DNA of 64,000 bases, taken from Polynucleobacter sp. UK-Gri1-W3 (lineage in GTDB: Bacteria; Pseudomonadota; Gammaproteobacteria; Burkholderiales; Burkholderiaceae). The notes beneath the pieces were generated by a model. It saw nothing but the letters and a program-made list of their open reading frames with translations, was not told where the DNA came from and ran no database searches. Made by a program: the position numbers and the translations under genes. Numbering within the stretch: position 1 is the first letter of the stretch; each line of letters begins with the position of its first letter. The stretch lies in contig NZ_JACVQA010000001.1 in the NCBI RefSeq assembly GCF_018881595.1, positions 371,625 to 435,624 of the forward strand. The letters run 5' to 3'. Below, piece after piece: positions 19,797 through 32,029 of this stretch.

Positions 19797-20690
19797 TTAT
19801 TCACTCTTCGCATCCAACGCTACTTGATAAGCCTCTTTTTTACTGAGACCTAATGTTTGCGAGAGAACGGCAGCGATTTCTTTGCTACCTAAATAAGGAC
19901 TTAATGCATTTGCCCATAACAGCAGAGATGAATGCTCAGGAGCCTCGTCGCTGCTGGACGAGCGCCCTGCTACCACAATGACAAACTCGCCCTTAAGGCT
20001 CTCTGCTACATCAAGCCAGCTGACAACATCTTCCGCTTTTAGCGAGACAAGTTGCTCAAATTTTTTAGTTAACTCACGGCAAACTAGAAGCTGACGATCG
20101 GGCTCTAAATTTTTTGCAAGCAAAATAAGCGTTTCTTTAATGTGGTGTGGAGATTCAAAAAAGATATTCGCTTTTTTACTTTTGGAAATATCTTGCATGA
20201 GGGCGTCGCGTTCTTTGGCTTTATTGGGCCAAAAACCTAAAAATTGAAAACGCCCTTCGGAGTTATGCATTACCGAGCCTGCCACGGAGATTGCACTTGA
20301 TACAGCACTTGCCCCGGGAATGGGGATGACTCTTAGCCCCGCTTTTTGAACTTCATTGACCAGTCTTGCGCCAGGATCTGAGACTCCTGGGGTCCCTGCA
20401 TCTGAAATATAGGCCCAGCGCTCATTATTAGAAAGATGCTGAATAACAGTTTGCGCTCCTGCAATTTCATTGTGCTCATGTAGGGCTAAGCATTTTTTAT
20501 GAATACCGAATTGCTGGAGTAATGCGGCGCTATGTCTAGTGTCCTCGCATGCAATCCCATCTACCGCATTTAAAACGTGTAGGGCACGCAAGGTAATGTC
20601 GCCTAAATTGCCGATGGGTGTTGCAACCATGTAAAGAGCCCCAACAGGTAAATCCTGCTGCTTTAAAAAATCGAATGAGCTAAGTTCCAT
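19797..20690 (-). CDS. rsmI: 16S rRNA 2'-O-ribose C1402 methyltransferase RsmI
   Basis: SAM-dependent enzyme of the tetrapyrrole-methylase fold that methylates the ribose of C1402 in the ribosomal P site. The 297-aa protein begins, after a short tail, with GALYMVATPIGNLGDITLRA and has CEDTRH, YISDAGTPGVSDPGARLV and PIPGASAV, all family signatures. Its divergent position next to a SIS-domain gene and a BON lipoprotein matches the E. coli rsmI/diaA/dolP locus. No good Shine-Dalgarno is seen before the ATG. Confidence 0.96.
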   Translation of the reverse strand: MELSSFDFLKQQDLPVGALYMVATPIGNLGDITLRALHVLNAVDGIACEDTRHSAALLQQFGIHKKCLALHEHNEIAGAQTVIQHLSNNERWAYISDAGTPGVSDPGARLVNEVQKAGLRVIPIPGASAVSSAISVAGSVMHNSEGRFQFLGFWPNKAKERDALMQDISKSKKANIFFESPHHIKETLILLAKNLEPDRQLLVCRELTKKFEQLVSLKAEDVVSWLDVAESLKGEFVIVVAGRSSSSDEAPEHSSLLLWANALSPYLGSKEIAAVLSQTLGLSKKEAYQVALDAKSE

Positions 20691-20794
20691 AGGGGTTGCC
20701 TGAGAAAGGTTAAGTAATTAGTAAGAGAATACGTTGCTTTTGAGATAAGCCGTTTGCTGCTGAAATTAGGACATCTTTGGCGCATAATATTGTT

Positions 20795-21397
20795 ATGAAT
20801 AAAGAGATTAACGAACGTTTGCGCCAGCGCACATCCCAGCATTTTTTGGACAGCATTGCCGTTAAGCAAGAGGCGGAAAAATTACTGCCAGAGTCTGTTG
20901 CCAGGGGGGTATTGGCGATGGTGGATTGCTTGCGCTCTGGCGGCAAAGTAATGGCCTGTGGCAATGGCGGCTCAGCAGCTGATGCACAGCACTTTGCGGC
21001 AGAGCTCATTGGGCGTTTCGAGCGAGAGCGCCAAGAGTTGGCTGCGATTGCCTTGACAACAGATACCTCGATTTTGACCGCAGTAGGAAATGATTACAGC
21101 TATGACGAAGTCTTTAGCAAACAAGTTCGAGGACTTGGAAAAAAAGGCGACATTCTTATAGGAATTTCTACTTCTGGAAACTCAAAGAATGTCATCAAAG
21201 CAATTGAAGCTGCAAAAAAGATGGGAATCAAAATTATTGCGCTTACCGGTAATGGTGGTGGAAAAATTGCTCAGCTATTAGATCAAGACGATATTCATTT
21301 GTGCGCACCATCAACTCGCACTGCGCGCATTCAAGAAACGCACCTGGTTTTACTTCATGCCTTATGTGATGGTGTAGACCACGTTTTACTAGATTAA
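20795..21397 (+). CDS. gmhA: SIS-domain phosphoheptose isomerase (GmhA/DiaA family)
   Basis: The family includes GmhA, which converts sedoheptulose 7-phosphate to heptose 7-phosphate for LPS, and DiaA, a DnaA-binding initiation factor. The 200-aa protein shows CGNGGSAADAQHFAAEL, ISTSGNS and RIQETHLVLLH. The metal ligands of E. coli GmhA (His61, Glu65, Gln172, His180) all have counterparts: His and Glu in QHFAAEL, Gln and His in RIQETHLVLLH. E. coli DiaA, as I recall it, lacks the Glu and the last His. The locus, however, is that of diaA. I favour an active isomerase and leave a DnaA role open. ATG 20795 is preferred to TTG 20777. Confidence 0.85.
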   Translation: MNKEINERLRQRTSQHFLDSIAVKQEAEKLLPESVARGVLAMVDCLRSGGKVMACGNGGSAADAQHFAAELIGRFERERQELAAIALTTDTSILTAVGNDYSYDEVFSKQVRGLGKKGDILIGISTSGNSKNVIKAIEAAKKMGIKIIALTGNGGGKIAQLLDQDDIHLCAPSTRTARIQETHLVLLHALCDGVDHVLLD

Positions 21398-21430
21398 AAA
21401 TTATTGTTACTTCAATATAGAAAAAGCCAC

Positions 21431-22081
21431 ATGAAAACCTCACTCATCAGAACATTGTTTCTCACAACTCTTGTTGCAACGCAGATCTCGGGTTGTGCGG
21501 TAGTTGCTGTTGGTGGCGTAGCAGCTAGCGCAACCATCATGGCAGATCGTCGAACCCCCGCAGTGCAAGCAATTGACAAGGGCATTGAGCTAGAGGCAGA
21601 GAATGCATTGGCAAAACGATTTGGCGATAACGCACACATTAATGTCACTGCATTTAATCAAAAAGTATTGCTTACTGGTGAAGTAAAAGATGATGACATT
21701 AAGAACGAGGCTGGCGCTTATGTAAAAGCTATGAAGAATGCACGCTCGGTCTTTAATGATTTGGTTATAGGGCCTAACAGCACCTACACATCACGCGCGA
21801 ATGATTCCTATCTTGAGTCTAAGATCAAGTCACAAATGATTTTTACTGACCAGCTGCCATCAAACTCGATGGCTATTATTGCTGAAGGAAGCAGTGTTTA
21901 CTTGATGGGTATCTTGACGCAAAGCGAAGCAGAGCTCGCCAAAAAAGTTGCAAGCAATACTAGTGGTGTAAAAGAAGTTTTCGTTTACTTTGACATCATT
22001 TCTCAAGAAGAAAAAATGCGTTTAGAAAAACAAGGTAAGGCCGATCAAACACAGCCTAGCAGTCCACCAAAATTCCAATAA
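21431..22081 (+). CDS. DolP-like outer-membrane lipoprotein with two BON domains
   Basis: The 216-aa product has a signal peptide and lipobox (ISGC, lipidated Cys22), then two BON domains in about residues 60-125 and 130-200, which bind phospholipid in E. coli DolP (YraP), a factor in outer-membrane integrity. A polar Q/S/P-rich tail ends the protein. The start is the ATG at 21431; the TTG-started frame from 21404 would add residues before the signal peptide. It lies 33 nt after the gmhA/diaA-type gene, as in enterobacteria, so an operon is likely. Confidence 0.87.
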   Translation: MKTSLIRTLFLTTLVATQISGCAVVAVGGVAASATIMADRRTPAVQAIDKGIELEAENALAKRFGDNAHINVTAFNQKVLLTGEVKDDDIKNEAGAYVKAMKNARSVFNDLVIGPNSTYTSRANDSYLESKIKSQMIFTDQLPSNSMAIIAEGSSVYLMGILTQSEAELAKKVASNTSGVKEVFVYFDIISQEEKMRLEKQGKADQTQPSSPPKFQ

Positions 22082-22099
22082 TTTTTATAGAAATTAGTG

Positions 22100-22453
22100 A
22101 TGTTCAATAAGCGAGCAATCGTAAAAATAGTTTTTCTTTTTACGACGCTCGCTTTTTTAGTGCCGATTGCGCAAGCGACTGTTGAGGATGACAATGCATA
22201 CGCTATTGCAAAGCAAAATGCCTGCTTAGGTTGTCATGCAATTAATAAAAAAATTGTTGGCCCAAGCTTTCAATCTGTAGCCGAAAAATATAAGAACACC
22301 CCAGGTGCACAAGCTTTTCTAAAAAATAAAATTGCCAAGGGCGGATCTGGTTCTTGGGGTGTAGTCCCTATGCCAGCCAATACAAAATTAAGTGACGCAG
22401 ATTTATCCGCGCTAACTGGTTGGGTATTGCGTGGCGCGCCCAGTAAGAACTAA
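22100..22453 (+). CDS. Periplasmic class I cytochrome c
   Basis: A 117-aa protein with a Sec signal peptide (cleavage likely after AQA, residue 26) and a single haem-attachment site, CLGCH (42-46). The sixth ligand is probably the methionine in VVPMPANTKLS, as in cytochrome c8/c551-type proteins. It probably carries electrons in the periplasm; the partners are unknown. ATG at 22100 and GTG at 22097 overlap; I chose the ATG. It follows the BON lipoprotein by 18 nt and may be in the same operon. Confidence 0.9.
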   Translation: MFNKRAIVKIVFLFTTLAFLVPIAQATVEDDNAYAIAKQNACLGCHAINKKIVGPSFQSVAEKYKNTPGAQAFLKNKIAKGGSGSWGVVPMPANTKLSDADLSALTGWVLRGAPSKN

Positions 22454-22474
22454 TGCAGGAAGCGAATTAATTAA

Positions 22475-23131
22475 TTAACGCGCGAGATCAGGTCTGCCCA
22501 AGAGCCACCACCATGCTTGATTGGAGCGCTTGAGATTTTCTTTTAAGGCGTAATCGAGATCAGCCCAATGCACATTGGCAGCCTCTGCCACAATGGTCGC
22601 AGGACTCGCTGGCGGAAGCTTAAGACAGGCATCAGCATCACCATAAGCATATTCAACGGTCATCCCAGCCTTTTGTGCCAAATGCATCATCGCCTTGTTG
22701 TTGGCAAGGCAGTGCACATATAGAGTCTCTATGCGGGTATTGCGTGAATGCACTGCTGAGCGCTCCAAAAGAGCCGTGCCTAAGCCCTGAGAGCGGCCTT
22801 CAGGCAATACAGAGACCCCAAATTCAGCCGCACGTGCTTGACCCTTATGCTCTGGTAGATAGGCTAAATGTGCCATGCCAATAAGCTTAAGATTCAAATC
22901 AAACACACCAAAAACAACGTCTTTATTGAAATCAAGGTGTTCAACATAGTGACGAATAACCTCATCAGGGGTCTGTGTGCCAAAGCGCAAGCGCCTATCT
23001 TCATCATTTAGTTGCAATAAATGATTCAATATTTCTTGCCTATAACCGGCATGCAGCTCGCGCACGGGTACAGCCTGGCCAGCTGTATAAAGGCTCGAAG
23101 GCAAGTGGCTATTCGCTAATTTGTTGTTCAT
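22475..23131 (-). CDS. GNAT-family N-acetyltransferase
   Basis: A 218-aa protein with the GNAT fold: FGVFDLNLKLIGMAHL, then the acetyl-CoA binding segment RSQGLGTALLERS and the following VHCLANNKAMMHLAQKAGM. The substrate cannot be told. The N-terminus up to residue 40 and a C-terminal 50-residue extension (with WWWLLGRPD) lie outside the core. I chose ATG 23131 over TTG 23134. It is convergent with the cytochrome gene and divergent from the rRNA operon. Confidence 0.85.
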   Translation of the reverse strand: MNNKLANSHLPSSLYTAGQAVPVRELHAGYRQEILNHLLQLNDEDRRLRFGTQTPDEVIRHYVEHLDFNKDVVFGVFDLNLKLIGMAHLAYLPEHKGQARAAEFGVSVLPEGRSQGLGTALLERSAVHSRNTRIETLYVHCLANNKAMMHLAQKAGMTVEYAYGDADACLKLPPASPATIVAEAANVHWADLDYALKENLKRSNQAWWWLLGRPDLAR

Positions 23132-23372
23132 CAAACCATATTAGCAGTTATAGGTGAAAATTTCAGGGTTTTCCCTAGGTTTGTTGGAAAAAGGCTAAAT
23201 AAACATGAAAAAACAGCATAATTTTTTGGCTGATTGAGGCAAAACGCTAAAAAAATTGATATTTCGAAAAAAAGTGAATTTTTTTTCGAAATCTAAACCC
23301 TTGTTTTTATTGGGTTTATTTCCAAAGAAAGAAAAAACTTCACCTTTTTTAAGTAAAAGACTACGAAAGGTG
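23132..23372. other. AT-rich gap upstream of the rRNA promoter, with a 13-bp hairpin
   Basis: No gene is supported in this gap. It is rich in A and T tracts, which suggests curved DNA or an UP-element region. ATTTCG plus A7 (23261-23273) pairs with T7 plus CGAAAT (23280-23292) around a 6-nt loop. The A/T pattern is the same from both strands, so it resembles a bidirectional terminator, but no gene ends here. Confidence 0.6.
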
Positions 23373-23401
23373 TTGACGACCCTAAAAAAGTGGGATATAG
23401 T
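23373..23401 (+). promoter_or_regulatory. rRNA operon promoter
   Basis: TTGACG (23373-23378), 17-bp spacer, TATAGT (23396-23401). An A/T-rich stretch (CACCTTTTTTAAGTAAAAG) just upstream could be an UP element. Transcription should start near 23408, about 205 nt before 16S. Confidence 0.85.
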
Positions 23402-23445
23402 CTCACCTCTCTGCTGAATGTTTTACGAAATACGAAACAAGTCAG

Positions 23446-23457
23446 CCCTCTTTAAAA
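23446..23457 (+). promoter_or_regulatory. boxA-like antitermination site in the rRNA leader
   Basis: CCCTCTTTAAAA resembles the rRNA boxA consensus (TGCTCTTTAACA), which recruits NusB/NusE. A matching copy lies before 23S at 25444. Confidence 0.7.
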
Positions 23458-23461
23458 ATTA

Positions 23462-23485
23462 GTCAACCGATAATTGTGGGTACTA
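23462..23485 (+). other. 5' arm of the 16S RNase III processing stem
   Basis: This 24-nt stretch (GTCAACCGATAA, then TTGTGGG, then TACTA) pairs with 25168-25191 after 16S, with one mismatch and one G-U pair. It is the expected long stem bracketing pre-16S rRNA. Confidence 0.85.
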
Positions 23486-23612
23486 AGTGAAAGCATCCAG
23501 TCCTTCGGGACAGATGTAAATAAATAGTACTCATAGACAGTAAAAAGATTTGGTTTTATTACCAAGTCAATTTCTTGAATGAGTGCGACGATCCGCAAGG
23601 ATCACAGGAATT

Positions 23613-25148
<1,536 letters not shown>

Positions 25149-25167
25149 GAGAAAAGATGCTGAATCC

Positions 25168-25191
25168 TAGTGCCCACACTTATCGGTTGAC
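25168..25191 (+). other. 3' arm of the 16S RNase III processing stem
   Basis: TAGTGCCCACA and TTATCGGTTGAC pair with 23462-23485; see that entry. It lies 22 nt after 16S and 13 nt before tRNA-Ile. Confidence 0.85.
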
Positions 25192-25203
25192 AATAAAAGC
25201 CAC

Positions 25204-25280
25204 GGGTCTGTAGCTCAGCTGGTTAGAGCACTGTGTTGATAACGCAGGGGTCGTAGGTTCAAGTCCTACCAGACCCACCA
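25204..25280 (+). tRNA. ileT: tRNA-Ile(GAT)
   Basis: Acceptor GGGTCTG pairs with CAGACCC, anticodon loop TTGATAA (GAT), T loop TTCAAGT, encoded CCA; 77 nt. The normal first spacer tRNA of rRNA operons. Confidence 0.98.
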
Positions 25281-25310
25281 CCAGCCAGAAACAAGACTTA
25301 GTGGGACGTT

Positions 25311-25386
25311 GGGGGATTAGCTCAGCTGGGAGAGCACCTGCTTTGCAAGCAGGGGGTCGTCGGTTCGATCCCGTCATCCTCCACCA
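25311..25386 (+). tRNA. alaT: tRNA-Ala(TGC)
   Basis: Acceptor GGGGGAT pairs with ATCCTCC (one G-U), anticodon loop TTTGCAA (TGC), T loop TTCGATC, encoded CCA; 76 nt. Second spacer tRNA. Confidence 0.98.
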
Positions 25387-25443
25387 TCATCTAAATGTCA
25401 AAACTAAGCGAATATTTAATCGTTTAGTTTTGCCATTTATGGC

Positions 25444-25456
25444 TGTTCTTTAAAAA
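25444..25456 (+). promoter_or_regulatory. boxA-like site before 23S
   Basis: TGTTCTTTAAAAA, closely matching the leader boxA; expected for rRNA antitermination in the 16S-23S spacer. Confidence 0.75.
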
Positions 25457-25528
25457 TTTGAGTAAGCAAAGTGTCAAATGTTTCTTTGAGAGAACATTTG
25501 ACAATGTAATAAGGGTAAAGATTGAATC
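25456..25528 (+). other. 5' side of the 23S processing stem with a side hairpin
   Basis: Three blocks pair with the region just after 23S: 25456-25467 with 28586-28597 (12 bp), 25504-25514 with 28575-28585 (11 bp) and 25519-25528 with 28561-28570 (10 bp, one G-U). Between the first two, 25472-25482 and 25493-25503 form a perfect 11-bp side hairpin. Together they build the RNase III stem of pre-23S rRNA. Confidence 0.85.
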
Positions 25529-25653
25529 ATCAATCAGTAATACAAACGAGTTTTACCAAGTTCTTAACAAAGTACTTACAGTTTGGATTACGGCAAACAT
25601 GTCAGAAGTAGAAGTAAAACCTATAACGGTTACTAGCAATGGTGCTCGTTATA

Positions 25654-28529
<2,876 letters not shown>

Positions 28530-28631
28530 TAACCAGCACTATTGTGTTGGATGTTTGCCAGATTTAATCTGCATCCTTATTACATGCTTACTCAAATAGA
28601 GTTGTTGATTTAATCAGCAACTCGACCCTCT

Positions 28632-28748
28632 ACGCCCGGTGACCATAGCAAGTTGGAACCACTCCTTCCCATCCCGAACAGGACAGTGAAACGACTTTAC
28701 GCCGATGATAGTGCGGATTACCCGTGTGAAAGTAGGTAACTGCCGGGC
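28632..28748 (+). rRNA. rrf: 5S ribosomal RNA
   Basis: Terminal stem GCCCGG (28634-28639) with CCGGGC (28743-28748); the core CCCATCCCGAACAG and GCCGATGATAGTG are standard. About 117 nt; ends are approximate. Confidence 0.95.
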
Positions 28749-28757
28749 ACCAATGCG

Positions 28758-28788
28758 ACGCCCAGACCCATTAGGTCTGGGCGTTTTT
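28758..28788 (+). terminator. rRNA operon terminator
   Basis: ACGCCCAGACC (28758-28768) and GGTCTGGGCGT (28774-28784), a perfect 11-bp GC-rich stem with a 5-nt loop and T5 at the end. Confidence 0.95.
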
Positions 28789-28812
28789 ACTTGTGCAAAG
28801 CGTTTAGAGATA

Positions 28813-28841
28813 TTGACAGAAACTCCATTTGGAGTCAGAAT
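28813..28841 (+). promoter_or_regulatory. Promoter of the tRNA-Tyr/Gly/Thr-tuf operon
   Basis: TTGACA (28813-28818), 17-bp spacer, CAGAAT (28836-28841). A dyad ACTCC-ATTT-GGAGT occupies 28822-28835 in the spacer. Start expected near 28848, just ahead of tRNA-Tyr. Confidence 0.75.
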
Positions 28842-28852
28842 GTTGGGTTCGC

Positions 28853-28937
28853 GGAGGGGTGTCCGAGCGGCTAAAGGAGGCAGACTGTAAATCTGTTGGC
28901 TATGCCTACGTAGGTTCGAATCCTACCCCCTCCACCA
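28853..28937 (+). tRNA. tyrU: tRNA-Tyr(GTA)
   Basis: Class II tRNA of 85 nt: acceptor GGAGGGG/CCCCTCC, anticodon loop CTGTAAA (GTA), long variable arm, T loop TTCGAAT, encoded CCA. Confidence 0.97.
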
Positions 28938-28942
28938 GATGT

Positions 28943-29016
28943 GCGGGATTAGTTTAATGGTAAAACAGCAGATTTCCAATCTTCGGTCAAGAGTTCGATT
29001 CTCTTATCCCGCTCCA
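28943..29016 (+). tRNA. glyT: tRNA-Gly(TCC)
   Basis: Acceptor GCGGGAT/ATCCCGC, anticodon loop TTTCCAA (TCC), T loop TTCGATT, discriminator T and encoded CCA; 74 nt. It lies 5 nt after tRNA-Tyr. Confidence 0.97.
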
Positions 29017-29037
29017 GAATTTGTTGCATTAGATTTC

Positions 29038-29112
<75 letters not shown>

Positions 29113-29176
29113 TGTTTGATTTTATTAATTGTGTATTTCGTGTTTGGTTTAAGAGCTAACTAAAGGCAGATTAAAA

Positions 29177-30367
29177 ATGGCAAAAGAAAAATTCGAGCGG
29201 ACAAAACCGCACGTAAACGTAGGCACCATCGGTCACGTTGACCACGGTAAAACCACATTGACAGCAGCAATTGCAACCGTGCTTTCTAAAGCATTCGGTG
29301 GCGAAGCTAAAGCATACGATCAGATCGATGCTGCTCCAGAAGAAAAAGCACGCGGTATTACGATTAATACAGCACACGTTGAGTACGAGACAGCAAACCG
29401 TCACTACGCACACGTTGATTGCCCAGGACATGCTGACTACGTTAAGAACATGATTACTGGTGCTGCTCAGATGGACGGCGCAATTTTAGTTTGCTCTGCT
29501 GCTGACGGCCCAATGCCACAAACTCGTGAACACATCCTCTTGGCACGCCAAGTTGGTGTTCCTTACATCATCGTGTTCCTGAACAAGTGCGACATGGTTG
29601 ATGACGAAGAGTTGTTAGAGCTCGTAGAAATGGAAGTTCGTGAGCTTTTATCTAAATACAAATTCCCTGGCGATGACACACCAATCGTTCGTGGTTCTGC
29701 TAAGTTAGCCCTTGAAGGCGACGAAGGCCCATTGGGTAAAGAAGCCATCATGAAATTGGCTGAAGCATTAGATACCTTCATTCCTACTCCAGAACGTGCT
29801 GTTGATGGCGCCTTCTTGATGCCAGTAGAAGACGTGTTCTCTATCTCTGGTCGCGGTACTGTAGTTACAGGCCGTATCGAGCGCGGTATCGTTAAAGTGG
29901 GTGAAGAGATCGAAATCATCGGTATCAAGCCAACACTCAAGACAACTTGTACTGGTGTTGAAATGTTCCGCAAATTGCTCGACCAAGGTCAAGCAGGCGA
30001 TAACGTTGGTATCTTGTTACGCGGTACAAAACGTGAAGAAGTTGAGCGCGGCCAAGTATTGGCTAAGCCAGGTTCAATCACCCCACATACTCACTTTACA
30101 GCCGAGGTTTACATCTTGGGTAAAGACGAAGGTGGTCGTCATACTCCATTTTTTAACAACTATCGTCCACAGTTTTACTTCCGTACAACGGACGTAACTG
30201 GTTCAATCGAGTTGCCAAAAGACAAAGAAATGGTGATGCCTGGTGATAACGTTTCGATTACCGTAAAGCTCATCGCTCCAATCGCGATGGAAGAAGGTTT
30301 ACGTTTTGCGATCCGTGAAGGTGGCCGTACTGTTGGCGCCGGTGTGGTTGCAAAGATTTTGGCTTAA
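29177..30367 (+). CDS. tuf: Elongation factor Tu, copy 1
   Basis: GTPase that delivers aminoacyl-tRNA to the ribosomal A site. The 396-aa product has the G1 motif GHVDHGKT (19-26), the DCPGHADY G3 motif, the NKCD G4 motif and the two beta-barrel domains. AAGGCAG lies upstream of the ATG. It is cotranscribed with the upstream tRNA cluster and followed by tRNA-Trp, secE and nusG, as in the tufB locus of enterobacteria. Its 1191-bp coding sequence appears identical to copy 2 at 45982-47172, and the identity stops within a few bases of the start and stop codons. Confidence 0.98.
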   Translation: MAKEKFERTKPHVNVGTIGHVDHGKTTLTAAIATVLSKAFGGEAKAYDQIDAAPEEKARGITINTAHVEYETANRHYAHVDCPGHADYVKNMITGAAQMDGAILVCSAADGPMPQTREHILLARQVGVPYIIVFLNKCDMVDDEELLELVEMEVRELLSKYKFPGDDTPIVRGSAKLALEGDEGPLGKEAIMKLAEALDTFIPTPERAVDGAFLMPVEDVFSISGRGTVVTGRIERGIVKVGEEIEIIGIKPTLKTTCTGVEMFRKLLDQGQAGDNVGILLRGTKREEVERGQVLAKPGSITPHTHFTAEVYILGKDEGGRHTPFFNNYRPQFYFRTTDVTGSIELPKDKEMVMPGDNVSITVKLIAPIAMEEGLRFAIREGGRTVGAGVVAKILA

Positions 30368-30394
30368 GTAGTCATTTGTAATGAGTTTTTATAA

Positions 30395-30470
30395 AGGGGT
30401 GTAGCTCAATTGGCAGAGCGTTGGTCTCCAAAACCAAAGGTTGGGGGTTCGATGCCCTCCGCCCCTGCCA
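30395..30470 (+). tRNA. trpT: tRNA-Trp(CCA)
   Basis: Acceptor AGGGGTG pairs with CGCCCCT, anticodon loop CTCCAAA (CCA), T loop TTCGATG, encoded CCA; 76 nt. It lies between tuf and secE, a common betaproteobacterial order. Confidence 0.97.
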
Positions 30471-30490
30471 CGATTTGAACTGAAAGCAAA

Positions 30491-30868
30491 ATGTCTCATC
30501 AAACAGTAAGTCATTCTGAAGAAAAAAGCAGCTGGGTCACTGTACTCGCTGCTTTAATCGTCGTTGCAGCGTTAGTTCTGTACTACACGCTCGCTGATCA
30601 ATCTATATTGATTCGTCTTGCTGTTTTATTTGGCGGCATCGCAGCTGCAGTTTTGATTGTGGCAATTTCTCCTGATGGGCGTCGTTTCATCGCCTACGCA
30701 AAAGATTCTTGGTATGAAGTAAAAAAGGTTGTTTGGCCAACTCGTAAAGAGACTACCCAAATGACTCTAGTCGTATTTGGCTTTGTTCTGATCATGTCCT
30801 TGTTTTTGTGGATTGCAGACAAATTGATTGAATGGCTAGTTTTTTCAGTCTTTTTGGGCTGGAAGTGA
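30491..30868 (+). CDS. secE: Preprotein translocase subunit SecE
   Basis: Essential membrane clamp of the SecYEG channel. The 125-aa protein has three hydrophobic helices, the proteobacterial long form. The conserved amphipathic segment and hinge DSWYEVKKVVWPTRKET precede the last helix. It lies 20 nt after tRNA-Trp and 7 nt before nusG, the classic secE-nusG pair. Confidence 0.95.
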   Translation: MSHQTVSHSEEKSSWVTVLAALIVVAALVLYYTLADQSILIRLAVLFGGIAAAVLIVAISPDGRRFIAYAKDSWYEVKKVVWPTRKETTQMTLVVFGFVLIMSLFLWIADKLIEWLVFSVFLGWK

Positions 30869-30875
30869 GTAAAAA

Positions 30876-31448
30876 ATGATTGATTCTGAAGTAGCTACAA
30901 ATCCACAGGCTACCGGCAATATGCGCTGGTACGTCATTCATGCTTATTCTGGAATGGAAAAGAGCGTGAAAAAAGGCCTTGAAGAGCGTATTGCACGCTC
31001 TGGAATGCCTGAGAAATTTGGCCGTATTTTGGTCCCTTCCGAAGAGGTTGTGGAGATCAAGTCCGGTACTAAGTCAGTTTCTGAGCGTCGCTTCTTCCCA
31101 GGATATGTCCTGATTGAGATGGAAATGACGGATGAAAGCTGGCATTTAGTAAAAAACACTCCAAAAGTGACTGGCTTTGTAGGCGGCGTTCGTAACCGAC
31201 CAAGCCCGATTTCCACTGCGGAAGTAGCAAAAATCATGGATCAAATGCAGGCTGGGGTGGATAAACCTAAGCCTAAGACCCTATTTGAAGTTGGCGAGAT
31301 CGTGCGAGTTAAAGAAGGACCATTTGTTGATTTCAACGGAAATATCGAAGAAGTCAACTATGAGAAGTCAAGATTGCGCGTTTCTGTTACAATATTCGGC
31401 CGCGGTACCCCAGTTGAGCTGGAGTTCGGCCAGGTAGAAAAGATGTAA
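30876..31448 (+). CDS. nusG: Transcription termination/antitermination factor NusG
   Basis: Binds the RNA polymerase clamp, stimulates elongation, and links transcription to Rho or the S10-ribosome. The 190-aa protein has the NGN domain ([24 protein letters not shown]) and a C-terminal KOW domain ([19 protein letters not shown], about residues 137-190). It has a normal length for the family and no insert. Confidence 0.97.
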   Translation: MIDSEVATNPQATGNMRWYVIHAYSGMEKSVKKGLEERIARSGMPEKFGRILVPSEEVVEIKSGTKSVSERRFFPGYVLIEMEMTDESWHLVKNTPKVTGFVGGVRNRPSPISTAEVAKIMDQMQAGVDKPKPKTLFEVGEIVRVKEGPFVDFNGNIEEVNYEKSRLRVSVTIFGRGTPVELEFGQVEKM

Positions 31449-31595
31449 AAACAAGGACTTAGTCCTAGTTTTAGTAGTAAGCAGTTAAGTGGTTAGCAAT
31501 AACCGAGGAGCGGAGCTAGAAAGCCAAAAACTAGCGAAGCGTTTACTCAACAGCGGTCTTTCCTAATGAGGTTAGGCGCGCTTTAAGGAGCACAC

Positions 31596-32027
31596 ATGGC
31601 AAAGAAGATTATTGGCTTTATTAAGCTGCAGATCCCTGCAGGTAAAGCAAATCCATCACCACCCGTAGGTCCAGCATTGGGTCAACGCGGTCTTAACATT
31701 ATGGAATTTTGTAAGGCGTTCAATGCTCAAACTCAGAGCATGGAACCAGGTCTTCCAATTCCAGTTGTGATTACAGCGTTTGCTGATAAGAGCTTCACAT
31801 TCATCATGAAGACTCCTCCAGCGACCATCATGATCAAGAAGGCTGCGAAGATTGAAAAAGGATCACCACGTCCTCATACCGATAAAGTGGGTTCAATTAC
31901 TCGTGCTCAAGCGGAAGAAATCGCTAAAGCAAAAATGCCAGATTTGACAGCAGCCGATATGGACGCGGCTGTTAGAACAATCGCTGGTAGCGCCCGTTCC
32001 ATGGGCATCACTGTGGAAGGTCTCTAA
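31596..32027 (+). CDS. rplK: 50S ribosomal protein L11
   Basis: Binds the GTPase-associated centre of 23S rRNA and the L10/L12 stalk base. The 143-aa protein has the proline-rich switch PPVGPALGQ (22-30) between its two domains and the C-terminal RNA-binding domain from about residue 75. AAGGAG lies upstream of the ATG. The 147-nt space after nusG has no clear promoter, so readthrough from secE-nusG is likely. Confidence 0.97.
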   Translation: MAKKIIGFIKLQIPAGKANPSPPVGPALGQRGLNIMEFCKAFNAQTQSMEPGLPIPVVITAFADKSFTFIMKTPPATIMIKKAAKIEKGSPRPHTDKVGSITRAQAEEIAKAKMPDLTAADMDAAVRTIAGSARSMGITVEGL

Positions 32028-32029
32028 TC

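Noticed and set aside
20740-20794. Promoter between rsmI and the SIS gene
   Set aside because: TTGCTG and CATAAT are present but 23 bp apart, too far for a standard sigma70 promoter.
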